Positions 33,520 to 37,688 of a stretch of 37,688 nucleotides of DNA are shown in pieces. Position 1 is the first letter of the stretch, and each line of letters opens with the position of its first letter. Below the pieces are notes generated by a model. The model did not search any database. It worked only from the letters and a program-made list of their open reading frames with translations, and had not been told where the DNA came from. The position numbers were made by a program, and so were the translations under genes. The stretch covers positions 1-37,688 of the forward strand of contig JALHTN010000150.1 in the NCBI GenBank assembly GCA_022865865.1, in the 5' to 3' direction. The DNA is from Anaerolineales bacterium (lineage in GTDB: Bacteria; Chloroflexota; Anaerolineae; Anaerolineales; UBA4823).

Positions 33520-34590
33520 ATGAAAGCAAGAGTTTCAATACAGTTGGTCTATTTTCTGGCATTAGTAATTCTAACAACCGCCTGCGGTTTTGTTTCTGAC
33601 CCTGAATCATCTCAGCAAGAGGGAGTTCGCACCCTTTCGGTCATGACCCACGATTCATTCTCGATCTCAGAACAGCTGCTGGAAAATTTTCAAGCAGAGC
33701 ATGGAGTAGAAGTCAGATTTCTTAAATCCGGTGATGCAGGAACCACGGTGAACAAAGCAATTCTGGCAAAAGATAAACCACTAGCAGATGTGCTCTACGG
33801 TGTGGATAATACTTATCTCAGCAGAGCTCTCAAGGAAGACATATTCGAGCCATACCGATCCCCTCGGCTATCCGCAATTGATGATAATTTTAAGCTCGAT
33901 ATGGAGTACGGTGCCTTACCGGTTGACTTTGGGGATGTTTGTCTTAATTTTGACAAGTCTTTCTTTGAAGACCAAGGCCTCCCCCCCCCTGAAAATCTCG
34001 ATGACCTACTGGACTCCCAATATAAAGCATTGGTCGTAGTTGAGAATCCCGCTACCTCCTCACCTGGATTGGCTTTTCTATTAGCAACAATTGGGTATTA
34101 TGGGGATCCCGGATATTTAGAATATTGGCAGGGATTGGTAGAAAATGATGTGCTGGTAGTTAATGATTGGGAAGTTGCTTATAACCAGGAATTCACCCGC
34201 TCCGGAGGCTCACGACCAATCGTCGTATCTTATGGCTCCAGCCCTCCATTTGAAGTCATCTATTCCGAAACCCCCATTACGGAATCTCCCACCGCGGCAG
34301 TAGTGAGTGATGGTGCTTGCTTCCGCCAGATAGAATTCATTGGCATCCTCAAAGGAACTCAGAATCGCGATTTAGCAGAAAAATGGATTGACTTCATGCT
34401 CTCCCCGGAGTTTCAAGAAGAAATTCCTCTCCAGATGTTCGTGTTTCCAGTCAATGGACAAGCAAAACTTAATGATGTTTTTGAGAAATATTTAGCCATC
34501 CCTGAAAATCCCGCCTCTGTCAGCTATGAAGATATTGCTGTCAACCGTGAGAAGTGGATTAATGAGTGGACACAGCTTGTATTGCGTTGA
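33520..34590 (+). CDS. thiB: Thiamine ABC transporter substrate-binding lipoprotein
   Basis: A 356-residue periplasmic-type binding protein, lipid-anchored: signal peptide with lipobox TTAC and Cys22. Seen: TLSVMTHDSFSISEQLLENF at the start of the mature fold, KPLADVLYGVDNTYLSRAL, ALPVDFGDVCLNFDKSFF, LVVVENPATSSPGLAFL and YNQEFTRSGGSRPIVVSYGS, all in the order expected of ThiB/TbpA. It should bind thiamine, perhaps also its phosphates, outside the membrane. It lies four bases after the kinase gene and 11 bases before the permease gene, under riboswitch control. Confidence 0.92.
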   Translation: MKARVSIQLVYFLALVILTTACGFVSDPESSQQEGVRTLSVMTHDSFSISEQLLENFQAEHGVEVRFLKSGDAGTTVNKAILAKDKPLADVLYGVDNTYLSRALKEDIFEPYRSPRLSAIDDNFKLDMEYGALPVDFGDVCLNFDKSFFEDQGLPPPENLDDLLDSQYKALVVVENPATSSPGLAFLLATIGYYGDPGYLEYWQGLVENDVLVVNDWEVAYNQEFTRSGGSRPIVVSYGSSPPFEVIYSETPITESPTAAVVSDGACFRQIEFIGILKGTQNRDLAEKWIDFMLSPEFQEEIPLQMFVFPVNGQAKLNDVFEKYLAIPENPASVSYEDIAVNREKWINEWTQLVLR

Positions 34591-34601
34591 AGCTGTTTAG
34601 A

Positions 34602-36329
34602 ATGGATCCAAACAAGAAGATAAATGTCCGTCGATTGATTTCGTTAGGTTTATTGTGGTTATTGCCGTTAACATTCTTAGGGATCTTCTATTTCTTTCCT
34701 CTTTCCAGTATTATCAAAGTTAGTTTTGAGAGTCAAGGGACTGATCTCTTAACTCCTGTCATTGAAGCTTTAAAATCACAATCCATTCGCCAAGTTTTGT
34801 GGTTCACAATCTGGCAAGCAGCTCTCTCAACTCTATTGACTTTAGCCATTGGATTACCCGGAGCTTATCTATTTGCTCGATACGAATTTCGAGGCAAATC
34901 ATTAATCCAAGCATTATCAGTAGTCCCATTCGTTATTCCAACGGTTGTGGTTGCAGCTGCCTTTTATGCACTTCTGGGTCCTCGAGGCTGGGTGAATTTA
35001 GCTGCAATGAGGTTATTTGGTCTGGAGGCAGCTCCAATTCATTTTACAAATACCATCTATGCGATTCTGCTCGCCCACATATTTTATAACACGACCATCG
35101 TTCTCCGTATGGTTGGTGATTTCTGGTCGCATATTGATCCTCGTTTGAATCAAGCTGCCAGGATTCTTGGTGCCAACCGCATGACCGCTTTTTTCAAGAT
35201 CACCCTGCCGATAATCGGCCCGGCGATCACTGCTGCAGCATTGCTCGTGTTCATTTTTGACTTTACCTCATTTGGCGTGATCTTAATATTGGGGGGACCC
35301 AAGTTCGCAACTTTAGAAGTAGAAATTTATTACCAAACCATCAGTTTGTTTAATTTACCTTTAGCTGCGGTGCTATCGATCTTACAGTTAATCTGCACCC
35401 TTGCGATGACCATCATTTATACGCATTTGAACCGCAGGTTAGCGCAGCCCCTCCAGCTTCACTCCAGACGTTTTACCCAGAAGAGGCTTACAACCTGGAA
35501 GAGCAGAATATTTGCCGGTGTGGTGTTATTTGTCTTGTTCACCATACTCATCACACCTTTGCTTGCTCTCGCTATGAAATCGTTCACCCGCCTTGAAGTT
35601 GGCCGAGGCCAACCGATCGAATTATTTTCTGGATTTACACTCGATAATTACCACCAGCTGACTGTCAATCGCATTGATTCAATGTTTTACGTTCCCCCAA
35701 CGACTGCTATCGGGAATTCTTTGATGTATGCTACGATTACCGTCATTCTCGCTCTGGCAATTGGTATGCCAGCTGCCTGGGCGCTTTCTCGCAATTCTGG
35801 ATCCTATTTTAATCGCATCCTCGATCCGGTCCTGATGCTCCCCCTGGGAACCTCGGCAGTCACACTGGGTCTAGGATTCATTATCGCATTAAACCGACCA
35901 CCCTTCGATTTTCGGGCTTCACCAATTCTGATTCCCTTCGCCCATACTCTGGTTGCTTTTCCATTCGTTGTTCGCAGCTTGTCCCCAGCATTGCGAAGTA
36001 TCAAACCCCGTCTTCGGCAAGCCGCAGGAGTGTTAGGTGCTTCTCCTATAAAGATTTTTCGCACTGTGGATTTACCATTAATTGGGAGAGCTTTAATTGT
36101 TGCAGCAACCTTCGCCTTCACCATTTCGCTGGGAGAATTTGGGGCGACAGCTTTAATTTCGCGCCCAGAAAATCCAACCATTCCAATAATGATTTACCGC
36201 TTTATATCTCAACCAGGGGCGATAAACTATGGTCAGGCAATGGCATTAAGCACGATATTGATGATCGTTGCTGCCACTGGTTTGATCATCATTGAGCGAA
36301 TGCGCATCGCTAATATTGGTGAGTTTTAA
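34602..36329 (+). CDS. thiP: Thiamine ABC transporter permease
   Basis: A 575-residue inner-membrane permease with two fused transport domains and about 12 membrane segments. Seen: two EAA-type loops that contact the ATPase, QAARILGANRMTAFFKITLP (first half) and QAAGVLGASPIKIFRTVDLP (second half), the mark of the ThiP/iron-type double permeases. ATG 34602 is taken as the start, 11 bases after the thiB stop; a GTG at 34566 overlapping thiB is possible. Neither has a strong ribosome binding site. The 3' end may overlap the ATPase gene, depending on its start. Confidence 0.92.
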   Translation: MDPNKKINVRRLISLGLLWLLPLTFLGIFYFFPLSSIIKVSFESQGTDLLTPVIEALKSQSIRQVLWFTIWQAALSTLLTLAIGLPGAYLFARYEFRGKSLIQALSVVPFVIPTVVVAAAFYALLGPRGWVNLAAMRLFGLEAAPIHFTNTIYAILLAHIFYNTTIVLRMVGDFWSHIDPRLNQAARILGANRMTAFFKITLPIIGPAITAAALLVFIFDFTSFGVILILGGPKFATLEVEIYYQTISLFNLPLAAVLSILQLICTLAMTIIYTHLNRRLAQPLQLHSRRFTQKRLTTWKSRIFAGVVLFVLFTILITPLLALAMKSFTRLEVGRGQPIELFSGFTLDNYHQLTVNRIDSMFYVPPTTAIGNSLMYATITVILALAIGMPAAWALSRNSGSYFNRILDPVLMLPLGTSAVTLGLGFIIALNRPPFDFRASPILIPFAHTLVAFPFVVRSLSPALRSIKPRLRQAAGVLGASPIKIFRTVDLPLIGRALIVAATFAFTISLGEFGATALISRPENPTIPIMIYRFISQPGAINYGQAMALSTILMIVAATGLIIIERMRIANIGEF

Positions 36330-36381
36330 CCAACCTATCGGATATTTAACAGCTATCAACATAAATGATCCTAATAATATT

Positions 36382-37455
36382 GTGACAACCCAACCCATCC
36401 TTCAAATTATAGATATTGAAAAATCATTCTCTGCCAAGAAAGTCTTATCTGGGATCACTTTCGATCTATTCTCAGGTGAGATTGTTGCTCTACTTGGACC
36501 GAGTGGGTGTGGGAAATCAACCTTACTAGCGATCATTTCAGGAATTGAACACCCAGACAATGGAGACATCTATTGGCAGGGATCACAGATGAATGATGTT
36601 CCACCCCATCTAAGGGGATTTGGGTTGATGTTCCAGGAAGATGTGCTCTTCCCCCATATGAATGTGTTCGAAAATGTGGCTTTCGGTTTGAGAATGCAAA
36701 GAAAGGATAAAGGATTCATCCAGGATAAAGTTACCGGGACACTAGAACTTGTCGGGCTGCGGGAATTGCAGCACCGTAATGTAAACACGCTTTCGGGTGG
36801 AGAACAGCAGCGTGTTGCTCTGGCTAGATCCATTGCTCCTCAACCAGGATTATTGATGTTAGATGAACCGCTCAGTTCACTCGACCGCTCACTTAGCGAG
36901 CGTCTCATCGGTGAGATAGGCCGCATTCTACGGGAACTCGAACAAACGGCTATCTATGTCACTCATGACCAGGAAGAAGCTTTTACCATCGCCGACCGCG
37001 TGGTCTTGATGAAAGAAGGCAAAGTTGAACAGATTGGAACTCCTGAAGAGATTTACAATTATCCAGCTACCAGTTATGCAGCACGCTTTCTTGGATTATC
37101 AAATCTGATCCCTGGAACCGTCAAAATTGAAAACAACCAGCCTTTCATCGAATCAGCACTCGGCAGACTACCTTTCTCTGGAGAATTTCGAGGACCAGCA
37201 ACAATTTTAATTCGACCTGACTCTGCTGTCCTGAACGGGGAAGATGGGCTGATATTACACGGTTCTCTCATTGAAAAGACCTTTCAAGGAAATCTTTGTC
37301 AAGTAATCATATCCAGCTGCGGGATTAAACTCAAGTTTTATTTCCTATCAAATACAAAAATCCCCGATATGGGAGACGAAATTCAATTATCTATAAATCA
37401 GGATGATGGGATTAATCTAATTTTCGAGTCTGATACTAGCATTCAAGAGGATTGA
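36382..37455 (+). CDS. thiQ: Thiamine ABC transporter ATP-binding protein
   Basis: About 357 residues of an ABC ATPase driving thiamine import. Seen: Walker A GPSGCGKST (39-47), Q-loop FQEDVLFPHM, signature LSGGEQQRVALARS (137-150), Walker B LLMLDEPLSSLD (157-168), switch YVTHDQEEAF, and a C-terminal TOBE-like domain of about 120 residues, which classical ThiQ lacks and which resembles the PotA/FbpC group. Assignment to thiamine rests on the operon. GTG 36382 fits the family's N-terminus; a TTG at 36292, overlapping thiP, would add 30 residues. Neither has a clear ribosome binding site. Confidence 0.88.
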   Translation: MTTQPILQIIDIEKSFSAKKVLSGITFDLFSGEIVALLGPSGCGKSTLLAIISGIEHPDNGDIYWQGSQMNDVPPHLRGFGLMFQEDVLFPHMNVFENVAFGLRMQRKDKGFIQDKVTGTLELVGLRELQHRNVNTLSGGEQQRVALARSIAPQPGLLMLDEPLSSLDRSLSERLIGEIGRILRELEQTAIYVTHDQEEAFTIADRVVLMKEGKVEQIGTPEEIYNYPATSYAARFLGLSNLIPGTVKIENNQPFIESALGRLPFSGEFRGPATILIRPDSAVLNGEDGLILHGSLIEKTFQGNLCQVIISSCGIKLKFYFLSNTKIPDMGDEIQLSINQDDGINLIFESDTSIQED

Positions 37456-37483
37456 TTTTATTGAGCGGGATATCTTCACGCAG

Positions 37484-37506
37484 GATATTGAATTGATTCC
37501 AATATC
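37484..37506. repeat. Short inverted repeat before the DUF402 gene
   Basis: GATATTG, nine bases, then CAATATC. No T-run follows, so it is not a clear terminator. It may be an operator for the next gene. Confidence 0.3.
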
Positions 37507-37547
37507 ATTAGAAAACAGAATAGTGTATATTCACAATCTTTATTCAG

Positions 37548-37688
37548 ATGAAATCAATAACGATCATTAAACAGGATTACTTAGGTTGCGATGTCTGGCA
37601 ATATTCAGGCAATCTGGTTGAGATCAATGATAAAAAGATCGTTATTGAGGCGTACTTCGATCGAGAAAACACACCACTTGATAAGATG
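37548..37688 (+). CDS. DUF402 domain protein, 5' part cut off by window end
   Basis: Forty-seven codons are visible from ATG 37548 to the window edge, still open. The sequence begins MKSITIIKQDYLGCDVWQYS and continues with VIEAYFDRENTP, which resembles the start of DUF402 (FomD/Ntdp-like) proteins, a family containing nucleoside phosphatases. With only the first third present the call is tentative. It lies 92 bases after thiQ in the same direction. Confidence 0.65.
   Translation, partial: MKSITIIKQDYLGCDVWQYSGNLVEINDKKIVIEAYFDRENTPLDKM

Overview
The window looks like a piece of a moderately AT-rich bacterial chromosome, most likely Chloroflexota and probably Anaerolineae-like. The clues are F420 biosynthesis in a bacterium, Thr/Pro-rich envelope linkers on a LysM lipoprotein and a TPR protein, a DUF4388 protein next to a small Ras-like GTPase, and a DUF1385/YqhQ-type membrane protein. 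This assignment is an inference from gene content. I see no insertion sequence, prophage or CRISPR array.

Region 1 (1-9010, all minus strand) is a redox and cofactor block. Read in its own direction it encodes a NUDIX hydrolase, a Cys-based phosphatase, an SsnA-like amidohydrolase, an NADPH:F420 oxidoreductase (npdG/fno), CofE, a small pyrophosphatase-like protein, an F420-type PPOX protein, CofD, CofC and an LLM-family F420 oxidoreductase. An intrinsic terminator follows. A hotdog thioesterase and the start of a CoxM/XdhB-type FAD subunit of a molybdenum hydroxylase come after it. Three F420 biosynthesis steps (CofC, CofD, CofE) therefore sit with F420 reduction and F420-using enzymes. SsnA plus a molybdenum hydroxylase subunit, with a selenocysteine tRNA 9 kb away, points to selenium and molybdenum metabolism.

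Region 2 (9011-9741) is a 731-base stretch without a supported gene. It holds a compact nest of inverted repeats (about 9213-9343) that may be a structured RNA of unknown family.

Region 3 (9742-24519) is mixed housekeeping: DUF1361, an M20 dipeptidase, DUF1385, YjbQ, an alpha/beta hydrolase, class I glutamine synthetase, an unrecognised helical protein, tRNA-Sec, a site-2-type protease, a LysM lipoprotein divergent from a TPR protein, a membrane histidine kinase, an FmdB zinc ribbon and tRNA-Asn.

Region 4 (24655-32645) is a tightly packed plus-strand signalling cluster: DUF4388, small GTPase, alpha/beta hydrolase, left-handed beta-helix protein, response regulator with a broken GGDEF domain, hybrid-input histidine kinase, single-domain response regulator, and a second alpha/beta hydrolase that has lost its nucleophile serine. 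I know of no described system with this composition.

Region 5 (32640-37455) is a thiamine uptake operon: a near-consensus promoter, a TPP riboswitch, a terminator whose 3' arm is also the ribosome binding site of the first gene, thiamine pyrophosphokinase, and ThiB, ThiP and ThiQ. The window ends inside a DUF402 gene.
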